Positions 54,374 through 64,000 of a DNA stretch of 64,000 nucleotides are shown here, piece after piece. Below the pieces are notes generated by a model that did no database searches, was not told the DNA's origin, and saw only the letters and a program-made list of their open reading frames with translations. The position numbers and the translations under genes were made by a program. This DNA is from Mycolicibacterium duvalii (GTDB lineage: Bacteria > Actinomycetota > Actinomycetes > Mycobacteriales > Mycobacteriaceae). The first letter of the stretch is position 1; each line of letters opens with the position of its first letter. The stretch is from NCBI RefSeq assembly GCF_010726645.1, contig NZ_AP022563.1, positions 186,001 through 250,000 of the forward strand. Direction: 5' to 3'.

Positions 54374-56953
54374 ATGGCTCGCGGATTCCAGGGCGCGGTG
54401 CTGCGCGGGCTCGGCGCCCGCGACCACCGGGCCACCGTGGTCGACAAGGACTACCTGGCGCCCCATTTCGTCCGCATCCGTCTCGTCGCGCCCACGCTGT
54501 TCGACGACGTGGTGGTCGAACCGACGACCTGGCTGCGGTTCTGGTTCCCCGACCCCGACGGCTCGGACACCGAGTTTCAGCGCGCCTACACGATCACCGA
54601 GTCCGACCCGCAGACCGGACGGTTGGCCGTCGACATGGTCTTGCACGAACCGGCCGGCCCGGCATCGACCTGGGCCCGCGAGGTCGAACCGGGCGCGGTG
54701 ATCTCGGTGGTTTCGCTGGGCTCCAAGGGTTTTCGCATCCCCGAGGATCCACTGGACCGGCCGGCGGGGTATCTGCTGATCGGCGACTCGGCGTCCACGC
54801 CGGCGATCAACGGGATCATCGGCGCCGTCCCCGACGACATCCCGATCGAGTGCTACCTCGAAACGCACGACGACCAGGACGCGTTGATCCCGCTCGCCGA
54901 CCACCCGCGGCTGACAGTGCACCGGGTACCGCGCACCGACGCCGGTTCGCTGGCCGCCGCCGTCGAGGCGCGGGACTGGTCGAACTGGCACGCCTGGGTC
55001 GGACCGGAGGCGGGATCACTCAAACCGCTGCGCGCCCGTCTGCGCGACGAGTTCGGGTTTCCCAAACAGGAGATCCACGCACAGGCCTACTGGACGCAGG
55101 GCCGGGCGATGGGCTCGCACCGGGACGGCGACGATGCCGATTCGACGCCGGCGCCGACGCCCGCACCGGCGGCGCCCGCGCCGGAGCGAGCGCGGGGGCG
55201 GTGGCGGGCCGAGGCCGGTGGACGGCTCCTGGCGCCGCTGCGCACGCCGCTGGTCGTGGCCGGAGCGCTGCAGGCGATGATCACGCTGGTCGAGCTCGCC
55301 CCGTTCGTGCTGCTTGTCGAGCTGGCCCGGCTGCTGCTCACCGATACGGGGCAGGACCGGTTGTGGGGGCTGGGACTGGCCGCGGTCTCGCTGCTCGGTG
55401 TCGGCGCCGTGCTCGCGGCCGGGTTGACGCTGTGGCTGCACCGGCTGGACGCCCGCTTCGCTCATCAGCTGCGCAACCGACTGCTGACGAAGATGTCCCG
55501 GCTCCCGCTGGGTTGGTTCACCGTGCGCGGGTCGGCATCGGTCAAACGACTCGTCTCCGACGACACGCTGGCGCTGCACTATCTGGTGACGCACGCCATC
55601 CCCGACGCGGTGGCCGCGGTCGTGGCGCCGGTCGCGGTGCTGGTCTACCTCTTCGTCATCGACTGGCGCATCGCGCTGCTGTTGTTCGTGCCGGTGCTGA
55701 CCTATCTGGTGCTCATGTGGGTGATGATGGTGCAGTCGGGCGCCAAGATCACCCAGGCGCCGCGCTGGGCCGAACGGATGACCGCCCAGGCCGGCGCCTA
55801 CTTGGAGGGTCAACCCGTGGTCCGGGTATTCGGCGGGGTGGCCGGGTCGACCTTCCGGCAGCGGCTCGACGACTACATCGAGTTCCTCAACAGCTGGCAG
55901 CGCCCCTTCGTCGGCAAGAAGACGCTGATGGACATCGTCACCCGGCCCTCGACATTCCTGTGGCTGATCCTGGCCGCCGGTGTACCGCTGGTGGCCTGGG
56001 GGCGGATGGATCCGGTCAACCTGCTGCCGTTCCTGTTGCTGGGCACCAGCTTCGGGGCGCGGCTGCTGGGGATCGGCTACGGCATGGGCGGCATCCAGAG
56101 CGGGATGCAGGCCGCCCGGCGGATCCAGACCGCCCTCGACGAGGCCGAGCTCGACGCGGCCCCAGGGGCTGCTGTCACCGCTGCCGCGTCCGGCACGCTG
56201 GAGTTCGACCACGTCAGCTTCGGCTACCGCCCGGGGGCGCCGGTGATCTACGACGTGACCCTGACACTGCGGCCGGGCACGGTCACCGCACTGGTCGGAC
56301 CGTCCGGTGCCGGTAAGTCCACGCTCGCCGCGCTGGCCGCCCGGTTCCACGACGTTGCCGCCGGCGTGATCCGGGTCGACGGGCGGGACATCCGGACGCT
56401 GTCGGCCGACGAGCTCTACCGCCGAGTCGGTTTCGTGCTGCAGGACACCCAGCTGGTGCACGGCACGGTCGCGGAGAACATCGCGCTGGCTGTGCCCGAC
56501 GCCGGCATCGACCGCATCCGCGCAGCCGCCCGGGACGCGCAGATCCACGAGCGCATTCTGCGGATGCCCGACGGCTACGACACCGTGCTGGGGGCAGGCT
56601 CGACTCTGTCGGGCGGGGAACGGCAACGGTTGACCATCGCCCGCGCGATCCTCGCCGACACCCCGGTGCTGGTGCTCGACGAGGCCACCGCATTCGCCGA
56701 CCCCGAGTCGGAATACCTTGTCCAGCAGGCCCTCAACCGGCTCACCCGGGACCGTACCGTGCTGGTCATCGCGCACCGGTTGCACACCGTCACCCACGCC
56801 GACCAGATCGTGGTGCTCGACCACGGCAGGATCGCCGAGATCGGTACCCACGAGGACCTGCTCGCGCGAGGTGGGCGCTACCGTGCGCTGTGGGACACCG
56901 GGATTGCCGGTGCGGAGGCGCCTGGCCCTGACCGCGCGGGGGCGCGGCGATGA
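54374..56953 (+). CDS. irtA: Siderophore importer subunit IrtA (reductase domain plus ABC half-transporter)
   Basis: 859 residues, the same length as M. tuberculosis IrtA. An N-terminal siderophore-interaction (FAD) domain (about residues 1-270; [20 protein letters not shown]) reduces ferric siderophore. A Pro/Ala linker precedes six membrane helices (about 300-570) and the [31 protein letters not shown]. With IrtB it imports ferric (carboxy)mycobactin across the inner membrane despite an exporter-type fold. The start ATG has GAGAGGAG upstream. It is coupled to irtB by ATGA and controlled by an IdeR box. Confidence 0.96.
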   Translation: MARGFQGAVLRGLGARDHRATVVDKDYLAPHFVRIRLVAPTLFDDVVVEPTTWLRFWFPDPDGSDTEFQRAYTITESDPQTGRLAVDMVLHEPAGPASTWAREVEPGAVISVVSLGSKGFRIPEDPLDRPAGYLLIGDSASTPAINGIIGAVPDDIPIECYLETHDDQDALIPLADHPRLTVHRVPRTDAGSLAAAVEARDWSNWHAWVGPEAGSLKPLRARLRDEFGFPKQEIHAQAYWTQGRAMGSHRDGDDADSTPAPTPAPAAPAPERARGRWRAEAGGRLLAPLRTPLVVAGALQAMITLVELAPFVLLVELARLLLTDTGQDRLWGLGLAAVSLLGVGAVLAAGLTLWLHRLDARFAHQLRNRLLTKMSRLPLGWFTVRGSASVKRLVSDDTLALHYLVTHAIPDAVAAVVAPVAVLVYLFVIDWRIALLLFVPVLTYLVLMWVMMVQSGAKITQAPRWAERMTAQAGAYLEGQPVVRVFGGVAGSTFRQRLDDYIEFLNSWQRPFVGKKTLMDIVTRPSTFLWLILAAGVPLVAWGRMDPVNLLPFLLLGTSFGARLLGIGYGMGGIQSGMQAARRIQTALDEAELDAAPGAAVTAAASGTLEFDHVSFGYRPGAPVIYDVTLTLRPGTVTALVGPSGAGKSTLAALAARFHDVAAGVIRVDGRDIRTLSADELYRRVGFVLQDTQLVHGTVAENIALAVPDAGIDRIRAAARDAQIHERILRMPDGYDTVLGAGSTLSGGERQRLTIARAILADTPVLVLDEATAFADPESEYLVQQALNRLTRDRTVLVIAHRLHTVTHADQIVVLDHGRIAEIGTHEDLLARGGRYRALWDTGIAGAEAPGPDRAGARR

Positions 56954-58686
56954 TCGCGACTCTGCTGAGGCTGCTGCCCGACGACCGTCGTGGCCAGGTC
57001 GGCCGATACGCGGCGCTGACACTGCTCTCGGTGCTGCTGCGCGCCGGCGCAACGGTGTTGTTGATTCCGCTGCTCGCTGCGCTTTTCGGCGACGCGCCCG
57101 CACAGGCCTGGCGGTGGCTGGGCTGGCTGACTGCGGTGACGCTCATCGGGTGGCTGGTCGACACCGCCACTGCGCGGCGGGGATTCGACCTCGGTTTCAC
57201 GGTGCTCGATCGGGCGCAGCACGACATGGCCGACGCGCTGCCCGAGGTCAGCCTGAGCTGGTTCGACCAGGAGAACACCGCGACCGCGCGGCAGGCGATC
57301 GCCGCGACCGGGCCGGAACTGGTCGGTCTGGTGGTCAACCTGTTGACCCCGTTGATCGGTGCGGTGCTGCTGCCGGCGGCGATCAGCCTGGCGCTGTTGT
57401 CCGTGTCGGTGCCGCTCGGGCTGGCGGCGCTGGGCGGGGTGGCGGTGCTGTTCGGTGCGCTGTGGTTGTCCGGGCGGCTCGGTCGCGCCGCTGACGCGGT
57501 GGCCGACCAGACCAACACGGCGTTGACCGAACGCATCATCGAGTTCGCGCGCACCCAGCAGGCCCTGCGCGCTGCCCGCCGCGTCGAACCGGCGCGCAGC
57601 CTGGTGGGCGGCGCCCTGCAGACTCAGCACGGCGCCGGTCTGCGGCTGCTCACCATGCAGATTCCAGGTCAGCTGTTGTTCAGTGTCGCCAGTCAGCTGG
57701 CGCTGATCCTGTTCGCGGGGATGACCACCTGGTTGACGGTGCGCGGCGATCTCGGTGTCGCCGAAGCGGTGGCGCTGATCGTGGTGTTGGCCCGCTACCT
57801 GGAACCCTTCAGCGTGGTCAGCGATCTCGCCCCGGCCATCGAGTCGATCCGTGCCACCCTCGGCAGGATCCGAGCCGTGCTCGATGCCCCGAAGCTGCGC
57901 TTCGGTGCGCAACCGCGGGTCGGCCAGAACGATGCCCCGGCAATCACTTTCGACGATGTCAGCTTCGGCTACGGAGACCAACAGGTGCTGGACCGGATGA
58001 GCTTCACGTTGTCGCCCGGCTCCACCACGGCGATCGTCGGGCCCTCGGGCTCGGGCAAGACCACCATCCTGGCGCTGATCGCCGGTCTGCACGAGCCGGG
58101 GGAGGGCCGGGTGCTCATCGACGGCGTCGACCTGGCGGCGCTGGATGCCGACGCCCGTCGCGGTGTGGTCAGCGTGGTTTTCCAGCACCCGTATCTGTTC
58201 GACGGTGCGGTGCGCGACAATGTCCTCGCCGGAGACCCCACCGCCGATGCCGCGGCGGTTTCGACGGCCATGCAGTTGGCGCGGGTGGACGAACTGATCG
58301 CGCGGCTGCCCGACGGGGACGCGACCGTCGTGGGCGAGGGCGGGACCGCACTGTCGGGCGGTGAGCGGCAGCGGGTCAGTATCGCGCGAGCGCTGCTCAA
58401 GCCGGCCCCGGTCCTGCTCGTCGACGAGGCGACCAGTGCGCTGGACACCGAGAACGAGGCCGCCGTCGTCGACGCCCTGACCGTTGACCCGCGCCCCCGC
58501 ACCCGCGTCATCGTCGCGCACCGGCTCGCCAGCATCCGCCACGCCGACCGCGTGCTGTTCGTCGTGGACGGACGGGTGGTCGAGGACGGAACGATCGACG
58601 AATTGCTCTCGGCCGGTGGTCGATTCGCGCGGTTCTGGAGTCAGCAGCAGGCTGCGTCGAGCTGGCAGATCACCACTCGCACCTGA
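56950..58686 (+). CDS. irtB: Siderophore importer subunit IrtB (ABC half-transporter)
   Basis: 578 residues. Six membrane helices are followed by the [12 protein letters not shown] (about residue 362), the Q-loop [19 protein letters not shown] and [11 protein letters not shown]. There is no reductase domain, as expected for IrtB. It begins inside the irtA stop (ATGA). In M. tuberculosis the pair lies far away (Rv1348-Rv1349), so the operon sits in an unusual place here, between cyp130 and the FAD-linked oxidase. Confidence 0.95.
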   Translation: MIATLLRLLPDDRRGQVGRYAALTLLSVLLRAGATVLLIPLLAALFGDAPAQAWRWLGWLTAVTLIGWLVDTATARRGFDLGFTVLDRAQHDMADALPEVSLSWFDQENTATARQAIAATGPELVGLVVNLLTPLIGAVLLPAAISLALLSVSVPLGLAALGGVAVLFGALWLSGRLGRAADAVADQTNTALTERIIEFARTQQALRAARRVEPARSLVGGALQTQHGAGLRLLTMQIPGQLLFSVASQLALILFAGMTTWLTVRGDLGVAEAVALIVVLARYLEPFSVVSDLAPAIESIRATLGRIRAVLDAPKLRFGAQPRVGQNDAPAITFDDVSFGYGDQQVLDRMSFTLSPGSTTAIVGPSGSGKTTILALIAGLHEPGEGRVLIDGVDLAALDADARRGVVSVVFQHPYLFDGAVRDNVLAGDPTADAAAVSTAMQLARVDELIARLPDGDATVVGEGGTALSGGERQRVSIARALLKPAPVLLVDEATSALDTENEAAVVDALTVDPRPRTRVIVAHRLASIRHADRVLFVVDGRVVEDGTIDELLSAGGRFARFWSQQQAASSWQITTRT

Positions 58687-58703
58687 CGGTTCTGCCGGGC
58701 TGG

Positions 58704-60065
58704 CTAGAACCCGGCTCCGGGGTTGAGAATGCCGTCGGGGTCCAGGGCCGCCTTGATCCGGCGGTTGAGCTCCATGACCTCGGGGCCGAGCTGCCCGGCC
58801 AGCCAGGGCCGCTTCAGGCGTCCGACACCGTGTTCGCCGGTGATGGTCCCGCCCAGTCCGACGGCCAGATCCATGATCTCGCCGAACGCCTGCTGGGCGC
58901 GCTGTTCCATCGCGGCATCGGCGGGGTCGAAGACGATGAGCGGGTGGGTGTTGCCGTCTCCGGCGTGGGCGATCACCGAGATCACCACATCGCGGTCGGC
59001 GGCGATCTTCTCCACACCGCTGACCAACTCGGCCAGCGCGGGCAGCGGAACCCCGACGTCTTCGAGCAGCAGTGAGCCCTTGGCCTCCACGGCGGGGATC
59101 GCGAATCGGCGGGCAGCTACGAAGGCTTCGCCCTCGTCCGGGTCCGATGTCGAAAACACCTCTGTGGCACCGTGTTCGGTGAACACCGCGGCCATGAACT
59201 CGACGTCCTCGGTGCCGGCGGCGCCGCGGTCGTCGGAGGAGGCGACCAGCATGGCCGCCGCCGTGCGGTCCAGGCCCATCTTCAGCTTGTCCTCGACGGC
59301 GTTGATCGCCACCGAGTCCATGAACTCCAGCATCGACGGTCGGATCTTGCCGGTGATGGTGACCACCGCGTCACAGGCGGCGCTGACCGAATCGAACGTC
59401 GACACCACGGTGGCGCCCCGATGTTGGGCCGGAAGCAATTTCACCGTCACCTCGGTCACCACCCCGAGGGTGCCCTCGCTGCCGACGAACAGCTTCGTCA
59501 ACGGCAGCCCCGCGGCGTCCTTGAGGCGTGGACCACCCAGGCGCACTGCGGTGCCGTCGGCCAGCACCACCTGCAGACCGAGCACGTAGTCGGTGGTCAC
59601 CCCGTATTTCACGCAGCACAGGCCACCGGCGTTGGTTGCGACGTTGCCGCCGATGCTGCAGATCTCGAACGATGACGGGTCTGGCGGGTACCACAGCCCG
59701 TACTCGGCGACCGCTTTCTTCACCTCGGCGTTGAGCAGCCCCGGCTGCACCACCGCGGTGCGGGTGACCGGGTCGACGCTGATGTCGCGCATCTTCTCGG
59801 TGGACAGCACGATTCCGCCGTCGAGCGCCGTGGCGCCTCCGGACAGGCCGGTGCCCATGCCGCGCGGAACCACCGCGATCCGGTGCGCGGCGGCCCAGCG
59901 CAGCACCTGCTGGACGTCCTCGGTGCGGCGCGGGCGGACGACGGCCAGCGGGGTGCCGGCAGCGGGGTCGGCGGCGCGATCCTGCCGATAGGACGCCAGG
60001 ATGTCGGGGTCGGTCAGCACCATCCCGTCGGGAAGTTCGGCGATCAGCCCGGCCAGCGCGTCCAC
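58704..60065 (-). CDS. FAD-linked oxidase (GlcD/glycolate oxidase-like)
   Basis: 453 residues. The FAD_binding_4 (PCMH) domain covers about residues 35-210, with VVPRGMGTGLSGGATAL, EICSIGGNVATNAGGLCCVK and KLFVGSEGTLGVVTEVTV. The C-terminal FAD-oxidase domain has VIAHAGDGNTHPLI (metal/substrate His) and TGEHGVGRLKRPWL, and ends ALDPDGILNPGAGF. It oxidises a 2-hydroxy acid such as glycolate or lactate; the exact acid is unknown. Equivalent of Rv1257c. It is followed by tap 9 bp upstream on the same strand and is convergent with irtB. Confidence 0.92.
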   Translation of the reverse strand: MDALAGLIAELPDGMVLTDPDILASYRQDRAADPAAGTPLAVVRPRRTEDVQQVLRWAAAHRIAVVPRGMGTGLSGGATALDGGIVLSTEKMRDISVDPVTRTAVVQPGLLNAEVKKAVAEYGLWYPPDPSSFEICSIGGNVATNAGGLCCVKYGVTTDYVLGLQVVLADGTAVRLGGPRLKDAAGLPLTKLFVGSEGTLGVVTEVTVKLLPAQHRGATVVSTFDSVSAACDAVVTITGKIRPSMLEFMDSVAINAVEDKLKMGLDRTAAAMLVASSDDRGAAGTEDVEFMAAVFTEHGATEVFSTSDPDEGEAFVAARRFAIPAVEAKGSLLLEDVGVPLPALAELVSGVEKIAADRDVVISVIAHAGDGNTHPLIVFDPADAAMEQRAQQAFGEIMDLAVGLGGTITGEHGVGRLKRPWLAGQLGPEVMELNRRIKAALDPDGILNPGAGF

Positions 60066-60074
60066 CCGGCAATC

Positions 60075-61310
60075 CTAGTCCGGAGGTGTCACCGGTTCGT
60101 CGAGATCGCGCAGCGTCGGCAGGAACACCGCGACCAGACCCAAGAGCAGCATCGGAATCGACAACGCGAGGAACGTGGTGCGCAGACCTGCGCTGTCGGC
60201 CAGCGGGCCGGCCACGATCAAGCCGACCGGCCCGGCGGCGTAGGCCAGCGACCCCATCACCCCGACGACGCGTCCGCGCAGGTGTTGCGGGGCCCTGGTC
60301 TGCATCACGTAGTTGTAGATCGGCTGGATCGGGCCGTAGGCGAACCCGCCGATCGCGGCCATCGCCAGGATCAGCGGCAGCGGCGGCAGGAACGCGATCA
60401 CGGTCATGGTGGCGCCCAGCGTGAGCACCGCGGCGAGCATGGTCGCGCGGCGGTTGACGAAACGTGAGGTCACCGCGTAACCGAGCGCCCCGACCAGGCC
60501 ACCCAGCGACAGCGCCATCAGCACCCAGCCCAGCTGTGCGGGCTCGTCGCGGTCGGTGAAGTACTTCGGGAACAGCACGCTCTCCATCGGCATGTACAGC
60601 CCGACGACCACCAGGTCGATCAACGCCAGCACGCGCAGCACCCGCAGGTTCCAGACGAAGCGCAGCCCTTCGACGATCCCGGCCCACACCCGGTCGGGCA
60701 GTTCGGTGCGGTCCGGGACCCCGGCACCTGCCAGTCGCAGCGCCGCGATCAACCCGATCGACACGGCGAACGTCGCCGCGGTGACCCACATGGTGTTGAC
60801 CCCGCCCAGGGTGGCGATCAGCAGGCCCCCGATGCCGGGCCCGACGATGTATGCCAGGTTGAAGACGGCTTCGTAATACGAGTTGGCTTTGTCCAGCGTC
60901 CAGCCGGCCCGCGCCGCGGCCTCGGGCAGCATGGTCTCGCGCGCGGTCATGCCGGCCGGATCGAAGAAGGCGCCCAGCGCGGCCAGCGTCGCCAGCACCG
61001 CGACGTTGACCGCCTCGACACCGAAGGTCAGCGCGATCACCGGCACCGCGGCCACCGAGAGTCCGGACAGCAGATCGGAGATCATCGACACCCGGCGCCT
61101 GCCCAGATAGTCCACGGCGGCGCCGGCGAACAGCGTTGCCACCAGCAGCGGCAACGTGGCCGCCATCGCCACCACGGAGGCTTCCAGCGCCGAGCCGTTG
61201 CGCTGCAGCACCAGCCACGGGAACGCGATGATCGAGATGCCGTTGCCCGCACCGGCCATCAGCGCCGCGGACAGTATCAGCAGGATAGGCCCGCGTTCGC
61301 CGGTGCTCAT
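60075..61310 (-). CDS. tap: MFS multidrug efflux pump Tap-like
   Basis: 411 residues with twelve helices. The N-terminus [20 protein letters not shown], motif [37 protein letters not shown], the loop [20 protein letters not shown] and [20 protein letters not shown] closely resemble M. tuberculosis Tap (Rv1258c). That pump exports tetracycline, aminoglycosides and other drugs and is induced via WhiB7. No obvious WhiB7-type promoter was identified in the 70-bp gap shared with the divergent udgB. ATG 61310 is used; the frame is open upstream but overlaps udgB. Confidence 0.9.
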   Translation of the reverse strand: MSTGERGPILLILSAALMAGAGNGISIIAFPWLVLQRNGSALEASVVAMAATLPLLVATLFAGAAVDYLGRRRVSMISDLLSGLSVAAVPVIALTFGVEAVNVAVLATLAALGAFFDPAGMTARETMLPEAAARAGWTLDKANSYYEAVFNLAYIVGPGIGGLLIATLGGVNTMWVTAATFAVSIGLIAALRLAGAGVPDRTELPDRVWAGIVEGLRFVWNLRVLRVLALIDLVVVGLYMPMESVLFPKYFTDRDEPAQLGWVLMALSLGGLVGALGYAVTSRFVNRRATMLAAVLTLGATMTVIAFLPPLPLILAMAAIGGFAYGPIQPIYNYVMQTRAPQHLRGRVVGVMGSLAYAAGPVGLIVAGPLADSAGLRTTFLALSIPMLLLGLVAVFLPTLRDLDEPVTPPD

Positions 61311-61380
61311 GATCGCGGTGAATGTACCGCCGCGCGATGGCGGCGGCGACCGAATTTCGCCGGCCGGGCACACTGGGCGG

Positions 61381-62217
61381 GTGACTCTGCCGCACCCGCG
61401 CACCGGTGGCGCGTTCACCTCTCCGGTGCGGCCCGGGTCTGGCTGGCCCGGGGACCCGGCCACGGCGCGCACCGCGGTGGCCAGCACGCCAGCCGAGGTG
61501 GCGGCCATCGCCGCCGGGGCCCGCACGCTCGAGCAGATCGACGCCGGCGTATCGGTGTGCCGGGCCTGTCCGCGGCTGGTGACGTGGCGCGAGCAGGTCG
61601 CCGTCGACAAGCGCAAGGCCTACGCCGATCAGCCCTACTGGGGCCGGCCCGCCCCCGGGTTCGGCGCGGCACGGCCGCGGATCTGGATCGTCGGCCTGGC
61701 CCCGGCCGCCCACGGCGCCAACCGCACCGGGCGGGTGTTCACCGGGGACCGCTCGGGCGACTTCCTGTTCGCGTCGTTGTACCGTAGCGGCCTGGCCAAC
61801 CAGGAACTCTGCGTGGACAGCGCGGACGGGCTGACGCTCGACGGCGTCCGGGTGGCCGCGTCCGTGCGCTGCGCGCCGCCGGCCAACGCGCCCACCCCGG
61901 CGGAACGCGGTACGTGCGAGCCATGGCTCGATGCGGAGTGGCGGTTGACGAAGTCCGACGTGCGGGTGATCATCGCGCTCGGCGGTTTCGCCTGGCAGGC
62001 GGCGCTGGCGATGATCCGGCGGGCCGGCGGCGCCGTCGGCGTCCCGGCGCCCAAGTTCGGCCACGGCGTCACCGCGACCCTGAGCACCCCGGACGGCCCG
62101 GTGCAGCTGCTCGGGTGCTTCCACCCCAGCCAGCAGAACACCTTCACCGGCCGGTTGACGCCCGAGATGATGGACGACGTCTTCGCCACCGCCCGGCACC
62201 TGGCGAGTTCGGCGTGA
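61381..62217 (+). CDS. udgB: Type 5 uracil-DNA glycosylase UdgB
   Basis: 278 residues from GTG 61381. The motif A region [16 protein letters not shown], the motif-B region [16 protein letters not shown] and the cluster cysteines ([19 protein letters not shown] and ERGTCEPW) identify the iron-sulfur family 5 UDG, which removes uracil, ethenocytosine and hypoxanthine from DNA. Equivalent of Rv1259. The N-terminal about 20 residues are shorter than in M. tuberculosis. The stop codon lies inside a palindrome of the TTTCGGCGTG repeat family, probably its terminator. Confidence 0.92.
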   Translation: MTLPHPRTGGAFTSPVRPGSGWPGDPATARTAVASTPAEVAAIAAGARTLEQIDAGVSVCRACPRLVTWREQVAVDKRKAYADQPYWGRPAPGFGAARPRIWIVGLAPAAHGANRTGRVFTGDRSGDFLFASLYRSGLANQELCVDSADGLTLDGVRVAASVRCAPPANAPTPAERGTCEPWLDAEWRLTKSDVRVIIALGGFAWQAALAMIRRAGGAVGVPAPKFGHGVTATLSTPDGPVQLLGCFHPSQQNTFTGRLTPEMMDDVFATARHLASSA

Positions 62218-62250
62218 TCGGCGTCGCTCAGCGTCGACAACCACGCCGAA
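62208..62250. repeat. Degenerate TTTCGGCGTG-type palindrome, copy 2
   Basis: TTCGGCGTG (62208-62216) and CACGCCGAA (62242-62250) are perfect arms. The interior continues pairing with a few mismatches (GGCGTCGC with GCGTCGAC). The left arm overlaps the TGA of udgB. It shares both arms and the CGACAA interior of the perfect repeat at 6837-6881. Likely a terminator. Confidence 0.6.
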
Positions 62251-62301
62251 ATCGCCGGAAAGCCGGGGAACGGAGCGGCGGCGCGGGGCGTTGACCCGGT
62301 A

Positions 62302-63351
62302 ATGCGTCTCTCAGTCCTCGACCTCGTCCCTGTCCGGTCCGACCAGAGCACCGCCGACGCGCTGGCCGCGACGACGCGGCTGGCCCAGGTCGCCGACGGG
62401 CTCGGCTACACCCGGTACTGGGTGGCGGAGCATCACAACATGCCCTCGGCCGCCGCGACCAGCCCGCCGGTGCTGATCGCGCACCTGGCCGCGCACACCT
62501 CGGCGCTGCGGCTGGGTTCGGGCGGGGTGATGCTGCCCAACCACGCGCCGCTGGCGGTGGCCGAGCAGTTCGCGCTGCTGGAGGCCGCCCACCCGGGTCG
62601 CATCGATCTGGGTATCGGCCGCGCACCAGGCTCGGACCCGGTCACCTCGTTGGCGCTGCGCGGTGCCGCCGGCCGGGACGACCGCGACATCGAAGCCTTC
62701 CCCGACTACCTCGACGACGTGGTCGCGCTGATGAGCAGCGCGGGCGTGCGGGTGGCGCTGCCGCGCGACCTGATGCGGGAGAACTATGTCCTCAAGGCCA
62801 CGCCGGCCGCGGTCACCGAACCCCGGCTGTGGCTGCTCGGCTCATCGATGTACTCGGCACGCCTAGCGGCGGCCAAAGGGCTGCCCTACGTCTTCGCCCA
62901 CCATTTCTCCGGCCAGGGCACCGAGGAGGCTCTGCACCTGTACCGCAACAACTTCCGGCCCAGTGAGACGACGCCCGAACCGGTCACCTTCCTGACGGTC
63001 AACGCGGTGGTGGCCGACACGGACGACGAGGCGATGCGGCTGATCCAGCCGAACCTGCAGATGATGGCCAAGCTGCGCACCGGTCAGCCGCTCGGTCCGC
63101 TCGATGTGGTCGAGGATGCCGAGGCCCGCGCGCTCAGCGCGCGTGAGCAGACAGTGGTCGAGGGCGGTCTGCGCCAGGCGGTCGTCGGAGCACCGGAGCG
63201 GGCTGCGGAGCAACTACGGGCCTTGGCCGAGCGGTTCGGCGTGGACGAGGTCATGATCCACCCCGTCGCGTCGGCCTACCGCGGAGTGGACCCCGCGACG
63301 GCGCCGGCCCGGGAAGCGACTCTGGAGTTGTTGGCCAAGCACCTGCTCTAG
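62302..63351 (+). CDS. Luciferase-like flavin-dependent oxidoreductase (LLM class)
   Basis: 349 residues starting MRLSVLDLVPVRSDQSTADA. The bacterial-luciferase barrel is shown by YWVAEHHNMPSAAATSPPVL, LGSGGVMLPNHAPLAVAEQF and HPGRIDLGIGRAPGSDP. This subgroup (related to Rv0791c) uses FMN; neither substrate nor cofactor is proven here. It is not at this place in M. tuberculosis. Its TAG shares two bases with the TAG of the convergent Ddn-like gene (CTAG at 63348-63351). Confidence 0.88.
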   Translation: MRLSVLDLVPVRSDQSTADALAATTRLAQVADGLGYTRYWVAEHHNMPSAAATSPPVLIAHLAAHTSALRLGSGGVMLPNHAPLAVAEQFALLEAAHPGRIDLGIGRAPGSDPVTSLALRGAAGRDDRDIEAFPDYLDDVVALMSSAGVRVALPRDLMRENYVLKATPAAVTEPRLWLLGSSMYSARLAAAKGLPYVFAHHFSGQGTEEALHLYRNNFRPSETTPEPVTFLTVNAVVADTDDEAMRLIQPNLQMMAKLRTGQPLGPLDVVEDAEARALSAREQTVVEGGLRQAVVGAPERAAEQLRALAERFGVDEVMIHPVASAYRGVDPATAPAREATLELLAKHLL

Positions 63352-63806
63352 GAACGCGGGCGAAGGCGCACGATCGGAATCGGGCGACTGGTCCGCTTCT
63401 GGTAACGGTTGTAGCGGTTCGAATTCTGCTTGTTGACCAACTCCCACATCCGGGCGTAGTCGGGGTCATCGGGCAGCACCGGCGTCGCGGTGACCTTCAG
63501 TCGGCGGGTGCCCAGGTTGATCTCGATGTTCGGATCGGCTTTGAGGTTGTGGTACCAGCCGGGCGCCTTCGGATCCCCACCCTTGGACGCGACCACCAGG
63601 TAGTCGCCCCGGTCCGGGAAATAGGACAGCGTGGTGGTGCGCGCCTTGCCGGTCTTGGCGCCGACCGTGTGCAACAGCAGGCTCGGAGCCACCCCGGGCA
63701 GCGGGATGCGGTGACCCACACGGCCATTGGTGCGCTGGTAGATGGTGTCGTGCAACATCAACAACCGGTATCCGACGTTCTGTTCGACCCACTGCGTCAG
63801 GCTCAT
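63348..63806 (-). CDS. F420-dependent nitroreductase-family protein (Ddn-like)
   Basis: 152 residues of the deazaflavin-dependent split-barrel family: LLLHTVGAKTGKARTTTLSY, DYLVVASKGGDPKAPGWYHN and LKADPNIEINLGTRRLKVTA are the conserved F420-binding segments. Family members reduce quinones and activate nitroimidazole prodrugs; the physiological substrate here is unknown. Equivalent of Rv1261c. The HIT-family gene precedes it on the same strand with a 3-bp gap, so the two are likely cotranscribed. Confidence 0.92.
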   Translation of the reverse strand: MSLTQWVEQNVGYRLLMLHDTIYQRTNGRVGHRIPLPGVAPSLLLHTVGAKTGKARTTTLSYFPDRGDYLVVASKGGDPKAPGWYHNLKADPNIEINLGTRRLKVTATPVLPDDPDYARMWELVNKQNSNRYNRYQKRTSRPIPIVRLRPRS

Positions 63807-63809
63807 GGG

Positions 63810-64000
63810 TCAATCCTTGTCCGCGGCGTCCGGTCGCGCCAGTGCCTCCCGTAGAATCCGTCCGGTTTCCTCGCGGTCGGGGTCGCGGCGCAGCAGCAGG
63901 CCCTTGGCGAAGGACAGCTTGTCGCCGTCGCGGCGCGGCACCACGTGCAGATGGATGTGAAACACCGACTGGAAGGCGGCCCTGCCGTCATTGATGGCGA
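63810..64000 (-). CDS. HIT family protein, C-terminal part
   Basis: The frame runs off the window; 62 residues are visible. It contains NDGRAAFQSVFHIHLHVVPR, which holds the histidine triad HxHxH of nucleotide hydrolases/transferases, then DGDKLSFAKGLLLRRDPD and a charged tail ending AADKD. Equivalent of Rv1262c. Nothing can be said about its start or promoter. Confidence 0.88.
   Translation of the reverse strand, partial: AINDGRAAFQSVFHIHLHVVPRRDGDKLSFAKGLLLRRDPDREETGRILREALARPDAADKD

Noticed and set aside
55016..57103. 695-codon minus-strand frame opposite irtA
   Set aside because: Antisense to the irtA coding sequence, with composition typical of a shadow frame.
59371..62244. 957-codon minus-strand frame across the FAD oxidase, Tap and udgB genes
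   Set aside because: A low-complexity Arg/Gly/Ala translation in the wrong frame of three identified genes; a coding shadow.

Overview
The window is about 64 kb of GC-rich actinobacterial DNA. Gene content and order point to a Mycobacterium, probably a rapid grower (Mycolicibacterium type). The backbone follows the M. tuberculosis Rv1202-Rv1262c segment almost gene for gene: dapE, an AAA/TPR protein, LOG, fadD6, folP2, gpgS, a DivIVA-domain protein, tag, DUF3117, glgM/glgC, an ABC exporter with its TetR regulator, an O-methyltransferase, sigE-rseA-htrA-tatB, mrp, a transglycosylase, DUF1003, an MgtE-N/CBS protein, corA, lpqZ, SDRs, kgd, an MFS pump, a RecB-like nuclease-helicase, lprE, deaD, an acyltransferase, TetR-cyp130, a FAD-linked oxidase, Tap, udgB, a Ddn-like reductase and a HIT protein. 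These ortholog names come from knowledge of the families and of that gene order; no search was run.

Layout. 1-6829: end of dapE, an ABC-F ATPase not in the M. tuberculosis block, and a divergent AAA/LOG-fadD6 pair. 6905-12577: folP2-gpgS-DivIVA-tag, DUF3117 and the divergent glgM/glgC pair, covering methylglucose-polysaccharide and maltose-1-phosphate/glucan synthesis. 12593-16418: a frameshifted DNA-glycosylase-like gene, a TetR-controlled ABC exporter and a long palindromic repeat. 16425-20511: envelope-stress module (SigE, anti-sigma RseA, HtrA, TatB). 20564-31196: envelope and ion functions. The trehalose importer lpqY-sugABC, expected between about 27.9 and 28.0 kb, is missing here, and a malic enzyme sits where M. 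tuberculosis has mdh. 31201-43700: tandem SDRs, a TipA-like MerR gene, kgd, two MFS pumps and a FAD protein. 43712-48881: a gene relic, a RecB-like nuclease-helicase and an IS110-family insertion sequence. 48882-64000: lprE, deaD, acyltransferase, TetR-cyp130, the iron-siderophore importer irtAB with an IdeR box (inserted here relative to M. tuberculosis), Tap, udgB, a luciferase-like oxidoreductase, a Ddn-like reductase and a partial HIT gene.

The most striking observation is the insertion sequence at about 47318-48812. It splits one arm of a palindromic repeat whose intact relative lies at 16346-16418, so its ends can be read to within 3 bp. Its roughly 300-nt 3' non-coding end folds by hand into a bridge-RNA/seekRNA-like stem with an internal loop. 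The 5' side of that loop resembles the left target sequence, and the 3' side is perfectly complementary (8 nt) to the right target sequence. A second segment resembles the predicted circle junction at 9 of 10 positions. This is a concrete, testable RNA-guided transposition hypothesis.
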